This document shows positions 7,801 to 17,264 of a stretch of 32,171 nucleotides of DNA, piece by piece. The DNA is from a virus: IMG/VR virus record IMGVR_UViG_3300009703_000066, positions 1 to 32,171 of that record; one strand, given 5' to 3'. The notes beneath the pieces were generated by a model, which saw only the letters and a program-made list of their open reading frames with translations, had not been told where the DNA came from and ran no database searches. The stretch's first letter is position 1. The number at the start of each line of letters is the position of its first letter. Made by a program: the position numbers and the translations under genes.

Positions 7801-10800
7801 AATAGAAAATTAATTGTAAAATCATCAGGAATATCTACTGTTAGTGACACTATTACTTTTGAGAATCATAATTTTAAAGATGGAGATCTAATTGAATATT
7901 TGTATGAGAGTAGTATAGTATCTGGATTATCTACTAATAATCAATATTATGTTTTAAATATTGATTCCGATTCGTTCAGGTTGTGTGATGCTGGTATTGG
8001 AGGAACAATTACTTCAAATTATGAAAAACAGAAGTATGTTAATCTTACTTCATCTGGATCCGGGTATCAATATTTTAAATATCCGGATATTAGTGCATCA
8101 CTTTCGTATACTTCCATTACTTCAGATAATGTTACTGATGTTGTTAAATTAACACCTGTTGTACGTGGTAGTATTGTAGATGCCTACTTATATGAATCTG
8201 GAACTGGATATGGATCTACAATTCCAAATCATCAAAAAAATCCTTTAGTTTCTATAAAAAATGGTTCTAGTGCTAGGTTTAGACCTGTTATTGTAAACGG
8301 AACAATTCAAGATGTTTCTATTTTGTATGGTGGAAAGGATTACAATTCTTCTCCAGATTTAGAAGTTGTTGATCCAACTAATTTGGGTAATGGTGCAAGA
8401 TTAAGACCAGTTATAACTAATGGATCGATTACTGATGTTATAGTAGTTAATACTGGTATTGGATATTCTACAGCATCTAGTATTAAAGTAACATCGTCGG
8501 GGATAGGGGCATTATTTGATACTTCTGTAAGAGAGTTAACTATTAATAATAATAGAAAATATAAAAATTCTCTAGATGTTATTCATGAAACAGAATTATT
8601 GGTAGAATCTGAAAATAAAATTAAGTATACAGTCTCTGGATACTCTACTGCATTTTTAAATAATGGTGAAGGTATTGATAGTCATTCTCCTATAATTGGT
8701 TGGGCATATGATGGAAATCCAATATTTGGCCCATACGGATATTCCGATCCTAATGACATTGAATCGGATATTAAATTAATTGTTCCAGGATACACATTAA
8801 GTGAAACTAATATTATTGATAGACCGTCTGGATTTGATTATGGATTTTTTGTTGATGATTATGTTTATGATAATTCTGTAGGTGATTTAGATGAGCATAA
8901 TGGTAGATTTACTAAAGTTAGAGGTTTATTTGAAAATGGAGTGTATGGATATTTTGCAACTATTGAAGATTCTACTAAGAGTAACGTAGCAAAATACCCA
9001 TATTTTATTGGAAATAGATATAGATCAGATTTTATAAAAGAAAATAATTTATTGGATCAATCATTTGATTTTAATAATTCCAATTTAATTAGAAATACAT
9101 CAAAATATAATATAAAAGATAAAAATGTAGATTATGATTTTGTTTTTGAAAGTGCAAAATTATCAGATCAATTATTAACGGTAGAGTCTGTAACTTCAGG
9201 ATCTGTTGAAAATGTAGAGATTTTAAGTTCTGGTAGTAGATATAAAATTAATGATAATGTAAAATTTAAAAAGTCGGGTGGTGATCAAGGAGATGGATTA
9301 TCATTAAATGTTTCTGAATTAGAAGGAAAATCTGTTGTTGATGTAGAGTCTAATACATTGACATATGAAAATTCTATATTCGAATGGAATAATTCTAAAG
9401 AAGTTGAAGTTACTATTCAACCATCTCATATATTGTCAGATTCTGATAAAGTTACAATTTCTGGATTTTCTACAGAATCTGAGTTGAATGGTAATTTTGA
9501 AATAGGTGTAAAATCTAAGACGACAGTTTTACTTGAGAGTATTCCTTCAACAGCTTCTATTGGATCTACTGATATATTTGTTGAGAGTATTCCATCTACA
9601 CTTAATATAGGTAGTTTTATAAAAATAGGAACAGAGTCTTTAGAAATTTTTAATTTTAATAGAGAATCTAATTTTATTAGAGTTAATAGAGGTTCTACTG
9701 GTGTATCACACACAACAGGAACTGTAGTTGAATTTACTCCAGATTCCTTTACAATTGATGTAAATACTCCTCATTTCAATTCTAATGTCAATAATAAGGT
9801 ATATTTTAATCCAAATGAAGTCATAGGATTTGGAACAGTTGTTGGATTTAGTTCTTCAGTTACTGTAAGTTTTGGTGCGACAACAAAAGAAAGAGAAATT
9901 CTCACTCAATCAATTTTTATTGAAAATCATCCATTTACAGATAATCAAAAAATAACAATTAGTATACCTCATACTAATTCGGAAAGAATTTCAATATCCA
10001 CTTCACCGGCAGGTTCTACAACTGATTTACCATCAACTGCTGCAGGATTATCTACGAATGTATTTGTAAGTAATAAGGGTAGAGACATAATAGGAATAAA
10101 AACCACACTTAATTCTGATGAAGTATTCTTCATTGGTATTGGTGTGACAGATGGAAATGATTATAAGATAGAATCAAATTATACTCAAGTTCTTGGAAAA
10201 GTTGAGAGGGTATTAACTACTGTTTCTGTTTCAACTTCTCATGGAATGTTGAAGAATGATGTTATTTCTTTATCGCTTCAACCAAATCTTAATGTTGGTA
10301 TTGGAACTTCAACATCAGTTAAATTACGTAGATCTGATTATTTTGGTGTAGTTGCAAATAGAGAAACATTTGTTGCTGGTGGAATTTCTGTGGAAACTAA
10401 TTCCATAACTATTTCTTCTCATGGATTTAAGACAGGAGATAAAGTTGGATATTCTAAACAAACTTCATCTGAAGATTCACCTGGTGGATTAATTGAGTTT
10501 AATTCTTATTATATTTACAGAATAAATGATGATACTATAAAATTATGTGATACTTATATTGATTCTCAAAAAAATCCACCTACTGTAGTTGAAATATCTA
10601 GTGTTGGTGGATCAACTGACCATTATTTGGATCTTATAAATCCACAAATAGATATAGTAAGTGGAAATAATTTAGTATTTGATCTTTCAGATTCAACACT
10701 TAGTGGATACGAATTTAAAATATTTAATGATAATGAATTTAAAAATGAATTTGTATCTACAGGATCTACTAATAATTTTTCAATAATATCATCCCCAAAT

Positions 10801-13800
10801 GTAGGAAGTGCAGGGGCTGCATTAACTATAACTCATAGTGAAAATATACCAAATGTTCTTTTCTATAATTTAGAGAAATCTGGTTATATAAGCACTTCTG
10901 ATATAGATGTTAAAAATAATAATAAAATTTCATATATTAATAGTGTATATTCTAATGAATATACAGTTACTGGTACAGGAACAACTACTTTTGACATTGT
11001 ATTGAGAACCATTCCTGAAAGAAATTCTTATTTACAATCTGAATGTGATGTTCTAAAGTACACTACAACTTCAAAAACTGCAGAAGGAGCAATTGCAGGA
11101 TTAAAAATTATGTCCAAGGGTAGTGGATATAAAAAATTACCTGTTTTTGACGCTGTTACATCAACAAATGGAAAAGATGCTAACTTAATTGCAAAATCAA
11201 GTCTCATTGGAAATGTAAATCAAACTAGAATTGTTAATTCTGGATTTAATTATCCATCAGATAAAACATTAAGACCTTCTGCAAGCAGTACACAAGCATT
11301 ATCATTGATTAATGCTAATACTATTGGTATAGTTTCTGTTACAAATGGAGGATCTGATTATATTAATGAACCTTCATTGATTATTGTTGATTCTACTACC
11401 AATAAAAAAATAGATAGTGGGTTATTGAAGGCAAATTTACTCAATTCAACCATCCAAAATGTTGATATAGTATCCGAACCAACAGGACTTCCTGAAAAAA
11501 ATATAAATCTTTTTACAACAAATAATACTAATGGTGTTACTATAAGGGAAGTTCTTTCCAGTAATACTGGTATTTTTACTTGTGTTTTGACCACACCGGC
11601 TGAATTATTTGGTGCAGATCCATTTACTGCTGGAGATTTAGTTTTTATTGAAGGTATTCAAAAATATAGTTCCGGTGGTGATGGTTTTAATACAGAAGAC
11701 TTGCAATATCAATTCTTAAAAGTTCAAAGTTATGATGGTCCTCCATCAAATAATTCCGTAAATCCAGCAAAACTTACTATTGATGTAAATGAATTAACAT
11801 CTAATACGGGAATTGCAATTACTGATCAACAATCAAAACCAATTGTAATTAAAAAAACAGATTATCCATCATTTACTATTCAGACAGAATATAAATCATT
11901 CATTGTTGATGAGCAGTTAATTGTAAATGGAGTACTTAGAGATCTATTTTTAACTTCAGAAGTAGATAAAAATAAAATTAAAGTAGGTGGAACATATGAA
12001 GTATCGAAAGGTGATGTTTTAATTGGAAGTTCTTCTGGATCAAAGGCAACTGTGTTTTCCAGTAATAACAATTCTGGTGAATTTGAAGTTAATTACAATA
12101 GCCCCAAGAACATAGGATGGTCGGATGATACTGGAAAATTAAGTAATAATACACAATACTTACCTGATAATGATTATTATCAAAATTTATCGTATAGTGT
12201 TAAGAGTCCGATAGAATATCAAAAATCTGTAAGTGTTGTAAATGATTTGGTTCATACTATTGGGACAAAGAATTTTTCAGATACTGAGATTATTGGTGTT
12301 GCCAAAACAGTTGGAGTGTCAACTGATAGTGCAGTAGATTCTACAACAACATATGTTGATATAATTGACGATAGAAGAGTTGATACTTTAATGGATATTG
12401 GATTAGCAATAGATTCTAATATTTCAAATAATCAATCAAATTTTATAGAGTTTTCTAACCTTAGATTATCTCAATATACTGAGATTAGTGGTGATTTAGT
12501 TTTTACTATTGATAATATTAATAATCAATTCTCAAATTTAAAAGACAGGGAGAATTTAAAACAATATTTAGATTTATTTGCAGTAAGATCTTTAAATTAT
12601 TATAGTAATTTACTAATAAAAATAACTGATAATAATAATAATCAAGTTCAATTATCTGATTTAGTTCTTTTTAGTAATCAAAATGGAAATTATTTATTAG
12701 AAAGATCTGAATTATATAATAATTTTGAAAAACCTTATGGAAAATATTCTTTAGAATATTCTGACGTTGATAGCTCAAAAGTTTATTTTAGATTTACTCC
12801 AGATAATGAATATGCTTTTAATTATGACTATAATGTAGAAATTTTAGATCAATCTTTTATAGGAAATTCTGTCGGAGTTAATACTTATTCTATTGGAGAG
12901 TATATTGATTTAATTAGTTCAACTCAAAATATAGAAACAACAGAAACTAATATAGTTTCCTTGAATAAAAATTCTATAGAATCATTATATGCTGAAATTC
13001 AAATTACAGACTTAAGTACAGGAAAAATTAATTTCTCTGAAATATACTTAATTCATGATGGAACAAATACTTATATCTCAGAGACTAATACAGATTCTTC
13101 AAATATATTATTCAATTCCGATTCTATTGTATCTTTCGCATCAACTATATCATCAAATGATTTTATATTGAAGTGTTCTAATAATACTTCTAATAATGTT
13201 AAAGTAAAATCCAGAATTGTTGGATTTGGAGCAACAGATTCTAATAGTGGTACTGGATCTTATACTTTCCTTGCAACTAATCAACCAGAATCTTCTGCAA
13301 AAACTATTAAGTATCAAACAAATTATGTTAGTGGTACTGGAGATCAAACAATTTTAACTTTAGATTCTTCTGATTTTGCAGCATCTAAAATTATCGTTCA
13401 AGTATCCACAGGAACAGAAAAATCTTTACATCAATTATTATTGGTTCAAATTAATAATAATGCATATGTTCATCAGGATAAATTCAATTCTATAGATCAG
13501 AATGAGGAATATAGTTCTATTGGTGGAATAGGAACTTTTGGTACTGATTATAATTCATCTAATTATAGATTAAAATTCTATCCAGATTCTGATTTCTCTA
13601 GTGATACTATTGAAGTTACTTTATTGAGTCAAAATTTTTATAAGGATATAGATGTTAATATTCCAAACAATTTGGAATATGGAAATGTAACTGAGAAACT
13701 TTCCAGTAAAACTTATTATGGTATTAATAGTGATTCATTAAATAAAAATGATTTTGAGTTAACTACAGAATTTACACCAATTTTTGCAAAGAAATTTGAT

Positions 13801-16800
13801 CCATCGGATACAAATGTCGTATCCAATAGTGGAATATTTACAATAGAAAATCATTTCTTTAGGACTGGTGAGAAACTTCTTTATAGAGAAGGAACAACAT
13901 TTGGTGGATCTGCAACAAAAATGGAGTCTGCATCATCAACAGATTTTCCAGAAGAAGTTTTTGTTCATGTCTTGAACAAATCACAGTTTAAGTTAATGGC
14001 AACTAAAGCAAATGCTATTGCCGGAACTTCTGCGCTTACAGTTCATTCTCGTGGTACTGGTAATTCTCATGAACTTGAAATGGAATTGAAGAATGAAAAA
14101 ACTTTAATAACAGTAGATAATATTATACAATCTCCGATAGCATATTGTCCGATTTCTTATACTCTTTCAAATGGTATAAACAGTAATGATACTGTATTTG
14201 CATTATCTGGAATTACTTCAATAAGAGAAAATGATGTATTGAGATTGGATAATAAAGAATATGTTAAAGTTATTAATTCTGGATTAGGCACTTTATCTTC
14301 TGGTCCTATAACTGGAACTGGTACTAATAAATTGGTTCAAGTTGAAAGAGGATTCTTAGGAACTAATGCTGTTTCACATACATCATCTAAAGCAGCAGAT
14401 ATTTATAGAGGATCTTATAATATTGAAGGCAATAAAATATTCTTTACCGAACCACCTAGAGGTGAGGCAAATGTTGAGAGGAATGAAAGTAATTTAGAAG
14501 TACCAACATCAGATTTTGCTGGTAGAGTTTACTTTAAGAGTAATTATGATGATAGTAAAGTGTATGATGATATATCACATCAATTCACTGGAATAGGAAA
14601 AACATTTACTGTTACAGTTGGAGGAGCAAATACTTCTGGTATTGGTACTTTGGGTCGTAGTGGTTTATTATTCATAAATGGTTTTTTCCAAGCACCATCA
14701 ACTCCCAATAATACAAATAATAATTTTGATATATTAGAAACAGTAGCATCTGGAGGAGACCCTGGAATAACCACAGTTGTCTTTACTGGTATTAATGAAC
14801 CTATAAATGATGATATTAATGTAAATGAGGTACCAAGAGGAGGTATTGTAGTATCATATGGATTTACAGGTGGTCTTGGTTATGCACCTCTTGTAGGAGC
14901 ATCTGTAACTGCTATATTGGGTGCTGGTGGATCTATTACTTCATTTGGATATGAAGATTTAGGATCTGGATATTATGGTTCAGTTGGTGTTGCAGTAACA
15001 GATTTAATTTATGATCATAAATTTGTAAGTTGTGGTGTAAATTCAATTACTGATAATACTGGCAGTGAATATACTGCAACTGATGCAATTTATAATTCAT
15101 TAACAGGAGACTTAATATTAACAATTCCTAGACATGGATTGGATTTAAGTAATACTGTTGGTATTGATAATGGAGGAATTGTATTTACTTGCTCAAAGGA
15201 TGGACATGGAAGTGAACATGCTTATCCAAGAGCAATTTCTAAGACTCAATTGAGAAGAGGTAATAGTGGTGTTGGTGATCCAATATCCGGAATTTTAACT
15301 GCAATTACTGCAAAAACAAATAATACAATTACTATTAATGTTCATCCTGGGGGAGGGGCTGGTACTGGTGGTCAAGTGACGGCGGCAGTTGGAGCTGGAG
15401 GAACATTGACATTTAGTCTTGTTGGTCACGGGACAGATTATGTAAATCCGGAAATTTATGTGAATTCTCCATCGTATGCAAATCTTGGCATAAGTGGAAT
15501 TTCTAGATTAGATGGTTCTGCAGGTAGTGGACAAGGATTAAAAATATCTGTTGATGTTGGTTCAAGTTCAACAACTGGAATTGGATCCACATACTTTGAA
15601 GTAAAGGATATTAGTATTCATAATAATGGTTATGAATTTAGAAAAGGTGATAAAGTAAGTGTTACTGGATTAGTTACTGATCAAAGATTAGGAAGTCCTA
15701 TCGAACCTCTTGTTGTAGAAATATTAGAAACTTACACTGATTCATTCTCTATGTGGGAATTTGGTGATTTGGATTATGCAGATTCTATAGAACCTTTCCA
15801 AGATGGATTTAGAAAAAACTTTATTCTTAGATATGATAATGAGATAATTAGTTTTGAAGGTAGAAATAATGAAAGTATTAATTTTGAAAATTTATTATTG
15901 ATTTTTGTAAATGGAATTTTACAAACACCAGGAAAGGCATATACTTTTAATGGTGGAACATCATTTACTTTTGCAGATGCCCCTAAAATTGAAGATAAAG
16001 TCGATATTTATTTTTATAGAGGAATTACTTCAGAAGATAGTTCTGCAATAATTCCAATATATAAAACTATTGAGGAAGGGGATCAGATTCAAGGTATTGC
16101 AACTCATGATGATGAAAAAGATCAAAGTTTTAGAACAGTGTATGCTATTGAGTCTTCAGATACTTTGCAGACAAATTTATATTCTGGAGATGGTATATCA
16201 GAAAATGAAAAATCTATTAATCTAATCAAGCAAAAATCCGATTCAAAAATTGGTGGTCAGTTTAGATACAAAACTAGAGAATCATTGAAATCTTTGATTT
16301 ATCCTACTGCAAATATAATTAAAGATTTGAATACATCATCTACAACTTTGTATGTTGATAATTCTGAATTATTTAAAAACTATGTTTCTGCAGGAGAAGT
16401 TTATCAAATGCAGATAGTTTCTCAAGAACCAGTATCTTCTGCATGTACAATTACATCTTCTGTTGGTGCTGGTGGAACCGTTGTTTTATCCTTAGTTAGT
16501 GGTGGATCTGGATATAGTAGTGCTCCTACAATAAAAATTGCTGCTCCACCAATAATAGGTGTTGGTATAGGGACAACAGCACAAGCTACTTTGACTATAA
16601 ATTCAGGATCTGTAGACCAAATTCAAATTACTAATCCTGGATTTGGATATACTATTGCACCAAATATTATTGTTTCTGTTCCAAGTGCAATTAAAGAAAC
16701 TGTAACTGGAATTACTAGTACAAATACAAAAGGATTTACTGGTATTATTACGGGTATTGATACAAAGACTGATAGTGGTCAATTATACATTGAGTTTGAT

Positions 16801-17235
16801 TTGTATTCTAAAGATATTAATTTTGCTAGTAGTGATCTTCAAGTTGGTGATGCAATAGTTGTTTTTGATACAACAGTTGGTTCTGGAATAACATCAATTG
16901 ATAATAGTAGTTCAAGTATAGTTGGAGTAGGAACAACTTTTATTGATAATATCTACTATATTTCCGAAAGTCCTTCAGGAACAACTTCAACTGGTATTGT
17001 TACATGTAAGATTCAAAATGGTACTAGTACCACTGGATTGGCAATATCTGGAAATGTTGGAAGATTCTCTTGGGGTCGTATTGAAAACGTTACTAGAAGT
17101 TCCTCACCTGCTTCTTTTACTGTTAGTGGAAAGACAATTGATGTTGGATTCTCAACTTTCCCAGTTGGGCAAAGAAGAGGATCTGGTGATGGTGCCAAGA
17201 AGATTGGTATAAGGGACAGTGGATCTTTAGATTAA
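4876..17235 (+). CDS. Giant modular virion protein, baseplate wedge (gp7 position)
   Basis: One uninterrupted 4119-residue reading frame of about 450 kDa. The N-terminal 260 residues look like the baseplate-attachment part, with SEFLKQYYKSQEYQGG (about 35-50), DIAENLDQYL and SKGTNESFRILFNVLYG (about 216-232). The rest is a mosaic of beta-rich modules: 'GSGY' units (near 970, 1062, 1108, 1152, 1193, 2081, 2158, 3364, 3876, 3920), 'HGF-GD' units (near 646, 880, 996, 1847, 2992) and 'GFP-TG-RG' units (near 90, 340, 1550, 3100). A YHYH-like domain covers about 1265-1370. The C-terminus ends with FSWGRIENVTR and a QRRGSGDG tail. By position between gp6 and gp8 it should replace T4 gp7 (1032 residues), but I see no direct gp7 similarity. 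It probably forms an extended wedge arm or side fibre. There is no signal peptide or transmembrane segment. Confidence 0.85.
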   Translation: MVQAGFESRIKIHQIIENQLPGFLLSESSNTSEFLKQYYKSQEYQGGPVDIAENLDQYLRFDNLTPDVIVNSTTLTSDITNTLPTSDADDGTVYVESTRGFPSQYGLLKIVNSDNEDDFEIVTYTGVTANSFTGCIGGFSGITNYHNHIDQESLIFSSSTRKTHKSGSKVENLSALFLKEFYRNLKATFVPELENIDFNDQINAGNFIRHARSFYQSKGTNESFRILFNVLYGVNPKIINLEEFLIKSSSASYIRREVVVIDIISSGDPKNLFGQTIVKTNDSSTFASVSSVETFERNSKLFYKLELFVGYNDSNAVSGNFKITPSTRVLENVSQGSNAISVDSTIGFPESGTIFVGSGTSITYTGKSINQFYGCDTSNISNISSTDVVRSNDTYYGYENGDSSKKIEFIILGSLSKFNQLDSDFDADENDKIYISNLGRVIENNNATYEEVLANSWIYNVCPSFLIEFGTSDNENTISSTILFDKPIKDYFRKGDVVEILNRGTNTVVHTTYISRSIVDKNSIVIDIAEGYDYGQGLSDDDLSGIELKRVSGFELRRKIRKSGRTSSAVEFEFGDDSIISDVQNTYLEHGDSLYVASNSLPSGNREVIDANFQSSYDIQENIKICNTSKLKKVGSNYSIIEVSDADGVPFITGDKVFYIAGTENPIAGLSARSYYVEKISSNELKLYGSVSFIGTDKNLTFDQDSSVVTGNKLVLYSHRDLVIGPQKILKKFPITQTIKNSSTPLTQPGTVGMMVNGVEISNYKSHESVYYGPLSRFDVLSGGSDYDVINLPGIELSSSNGTTALVQPVVSGSVKDVFVDPQEFNIDKIVSVNITGGNGQGAVIEPILIKKQRDIFFDGRESGRGGGISTSTNTIVFLKDHNLVDGDKISYNNSGNSSLGIGTTSPSVNGTTFFIDVINSKAIRLHDNISDALSGINTVGLTTTNTFGIHKFLTTDPNNTVLDIKVVNEGSGYTNRKLIVKSSGISTVSDTITFENHNFKDGDLIEYLYESSIVSGLSTNNQYYVLNIDSDSFRLCDAGIGGTITSNYEKQKYVNLTSSGSGYQYFKYPDISASLSYTSITSDNVTDVVKLTPVVRGSIVDAYLYESGTGYGSTIPNHQKNPLVSIKNGSSARFRPVIVNGTIQDVSILYGGKDYNSSPDLEVVDPTNLGNGARLRPVITNGSITDVIVVNTGIGYSTASSIKVTSSGIGALFDTSVRELTINNNRKYKNSLDVIHETELLVESENKIKYTVSGYSTAFLNNGEGIDSHSPIIGWAYDGNPIFGPYGYSDPNDIESDIKLIVPGYTLSETNIIDRPSGFDYGFFVDDYVYDNSVGDLDEHNGRFTKVRGLFENGVYGYFATIEDSTKSNVAKYPYFIGNRYRSDFIKENNLLDQSFDFNNSNLIRNTSKYNIKDKNVDYDFVFESAKLSDQLLTVESVTSGSVENVEILSSGSRYKINDNVKFKKSGGDQGDGLSLNVSELEGKSVVDVESNTLTYENSIFEWNNSKEVEVTIQPSHILSDSDKVTISGFSTESELNGNFEIGVKSKTTVLLESIPSTASIGSTDIFVESIPSTLNIGSFIKIGTESLEIFNFNRESNFIRVNRGSTGVSHTTGTVVEFTPDSFTIDVNTPHFNSNVNNKVYFNPNEVIGFGTVVGFSSSVTVSFGATTKEREILTQSIFIENHPFTDNQKITISIPHTNSERISISTSPAGSTTDLPSTAAGLSTNVFVSNKGRDIIGIKTTLNSDEVFFIGIGVTDGNDYKIESNYTQVLGKVERVLTTVSVSTSHGMLKNDVISLSLQPNLNVGIGTSTSVKLRRSDYFGVVANRETFVAGGISVETNSITISSHGFKTGDKVGYSKQTSSEDSPGGLIEFNSYYIYRINDDTIKLCDTYIDSQKNPPTVVEISSVGGSTDHYLDLINPQIDIVSGNNLVFDLSDSTLSGYEFKIFNDNEFKNEFVSTGSTNNFSIISSPNVGSAGAALTITHSENIPNVLFYNLEKSGYISTSDIDVKNNNKISYINSVYSNEYTVTGTGTTTFDIVLRTIPERNSYLQSECDVLKYTTTSKTAEGAIAGLKIMSKGSGYKKLPVFDAVTSTNGKDANLIAKSSLIGNVNQTRIVNSGFNYPSDKTLRPSASSTQALSLINANTIGIVSVTNGGSDYINEPSLIIVDSTTNKKIDSGLLKANLLNSTIQNVDIVSEPTGLPEKNINLFTTNNTNGVTIREVLSSNTGIFTCVLTTPAELFGADPFTAGDLVFIEGIQKYSSGGDGFNTEDLQYQFLKVQSYDGPPSNNSVNPAKLTIDVNELTSNTGIAITDQQSKPIVIKKTDYPSFTIQTEYKSFIVDEQLIVNGVLRDLFLTSEVDKNKIKVGGTYEVSKGDVLIGSSSGSKATVFSSNNNSGEFEVNYNSPKNIGWSDDTGKLSNNTQYLPDNDYYQNLSYSVKSPIEYQKSVSVVNDLVHTIGTKNFSDTEIIGVAKTVGVSTDSAVDSTTTYVDIIDDRRVDTLMDIGLAIDSNISNNQSNFIEFSNLRLSQYTEISGDLVFTIDNINNQFSNLKDRENLKQYLDLFAVRSLNYYSNLLIKITDNNNNQVQLSDLVLFSNQNGNYLLERSELYNNFEKPYGKYSLEYSDVDSSKVYFRFTPDNEYAFNYDYNVEILDQSFIGNSVGVNTYSIGEYIDLISSTQNIETTETNIVSLNKNSIESLYAEIQITDLSTGKINFSEIYLIHDGTNTYISETNTDSSNILFNSDSIVSFASTISSNDFILKCSNNTSNNVKVKSRIVGFGATDSNSGTGSYTFLATNQPESSAKTIKYQTNYVSGTGDQTILTLDSSDFAASKIIVQVSTGTEKSLHQLLLVQINNNAYVHQDKFNSIDQNEEYSSIGGIGTFGTDYNSSNYRLKFYPDSDFSSDTIEVTLLSQNFYKDIDVNIPNNLEYGNVTEKLSSKTYYGINSDSLNKNDFELTTEFTPIFAKKFDPSDTNVVSNSGIFTIENHFFRTGEKLLYREGTTFGGSATKMESASSTDFPEEVFVHVLNKSQFKLMATKANAIAGTSALTVHSRGTGNSHELEMELKNEKTLITVDNIIQSPIAYCPISYTLSNGINSNDTVFALSGITSIRENDVLRLDNKEYVKVINSGLGTLSSGPITGTGTNKLVQVERGFLGTNAVSHTSSKAADIYRGSYNIEGNKIFFTEPPRGEANVERNESNLEVPTSDFAGRVYFKSNYDDSKVYDDISHQFTGIGKTFTVTVGGANTSGIGTLGRSGLLFINGFFQAPSTPNNTNNNFDILETVASGGDPGITTVVFTGINEPINDDINVNEVPRGGIVVSYGFTGGLGYAPLVGASVTAILGAGGSITSFGYEDLGSGYYGSVGVAVTDLIYDHKFVSCGVNSITDNTGSEYTATDAIYNSLTGDLILTIPRHGLDLSNTVGIDNGGIVFTCSKDGHGSEHAYPRAISKTQLRRGNSGVGDPISGILTAITAKTNNTITINVHPGGGAGTGGQVTAAVGAGGTLTFSLVGHGTDYVNPEIYVNSPSYANLGISGISRLDGSAGSGQGLKISVDVGSSSTTGIGSTYFEVKDISIHNNGYEFRKGDKVSVTGLVTDQRLGSPIEPLVVEILETYTDSFSMWEFGDLDYADSIEPFQDGFRKNFILRYDNEIISFEGRNNESINFENLLLIFVNGILQTPGKAYTFNGGTSFTFADAPKIEDKVDIYFYRGITSEDSSAIIPIYKTIEEGDQIQGIATHDDEKDQSFRTVYAIESSDTLQTNLYSGDGISENEKSINLIKQKSDSKIGGQFRYKTRESLKSLIYPTANIIKDLNTSSTTLYVDNSELFKNYVSAGEVYQMQIVSQEPVSSACTITSSVGAGGTVVLSLVSGGSGYSSAPTIKIAAPPIIGVGIGTTAQATLTINSGSVDQIQITNPGFGYTIAPNIIVSVPSAIKETVTGITSTNTKGFTGIITGIDTKTDSGQLYIEFDLYSKDINFASSDLQVGDAIVVFDTTVGSGITSIDNSSSSIVGVGTTFIDNIYYISESPSGTTSTGIVTCKIQNGTSTTGLAISGNVGRFSWGRIENVTRSSSPASFTVSGKTIDVGFSTFPVGQRRGSGDGAKKIGIRDSGSLD
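8668..8985 (+). other. YHYH-like domain inside the giant virion protein
   Basis: Residues about 1265-1370 hold HSPIIGWAYDGNPIFGPYGY (W1276, D1279, G1285-P1286) and DEHNGRF (1339-1345), which match the conserved core of the YHYH domain. The name-giving YHYH position reads Y1357-G1358-Y1359-F1360, so both histidines are lost. The domain occurs in secreted and phage virion proteins; its function is not settled. It has no ORF boundary of its own. Confidence 0.7.
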
Positions 17236-17239
17236 TAGT

Positions 17240-17247
17240 TATAAATA
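17240..17247 (+). promoter_or_regulatory. T4-type late promoter before gp8
   Basis: TATAAATA begins five bases after the giant gene's stop codon and lies 17 bases before the gp8 ATG. It is the same octamer, at nearly the same distance from the start codon, as the one before gp25. GAG at 17258-17260 may serve as a weak ribosome binding site. Confidence 0.75.
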
Positions 17248-17264
17248 TTTAAAAAAAGAGTAAT

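Noticed and set aside
4876-17235. Possible assembly artefact or joined genes in the giant frame
   Set aside because: The frame is open throughout with phage-like codon use, recognisable conserved segments at both ends and modules continuing across the middle. No internal start with a strong ribosome binding site stood out.
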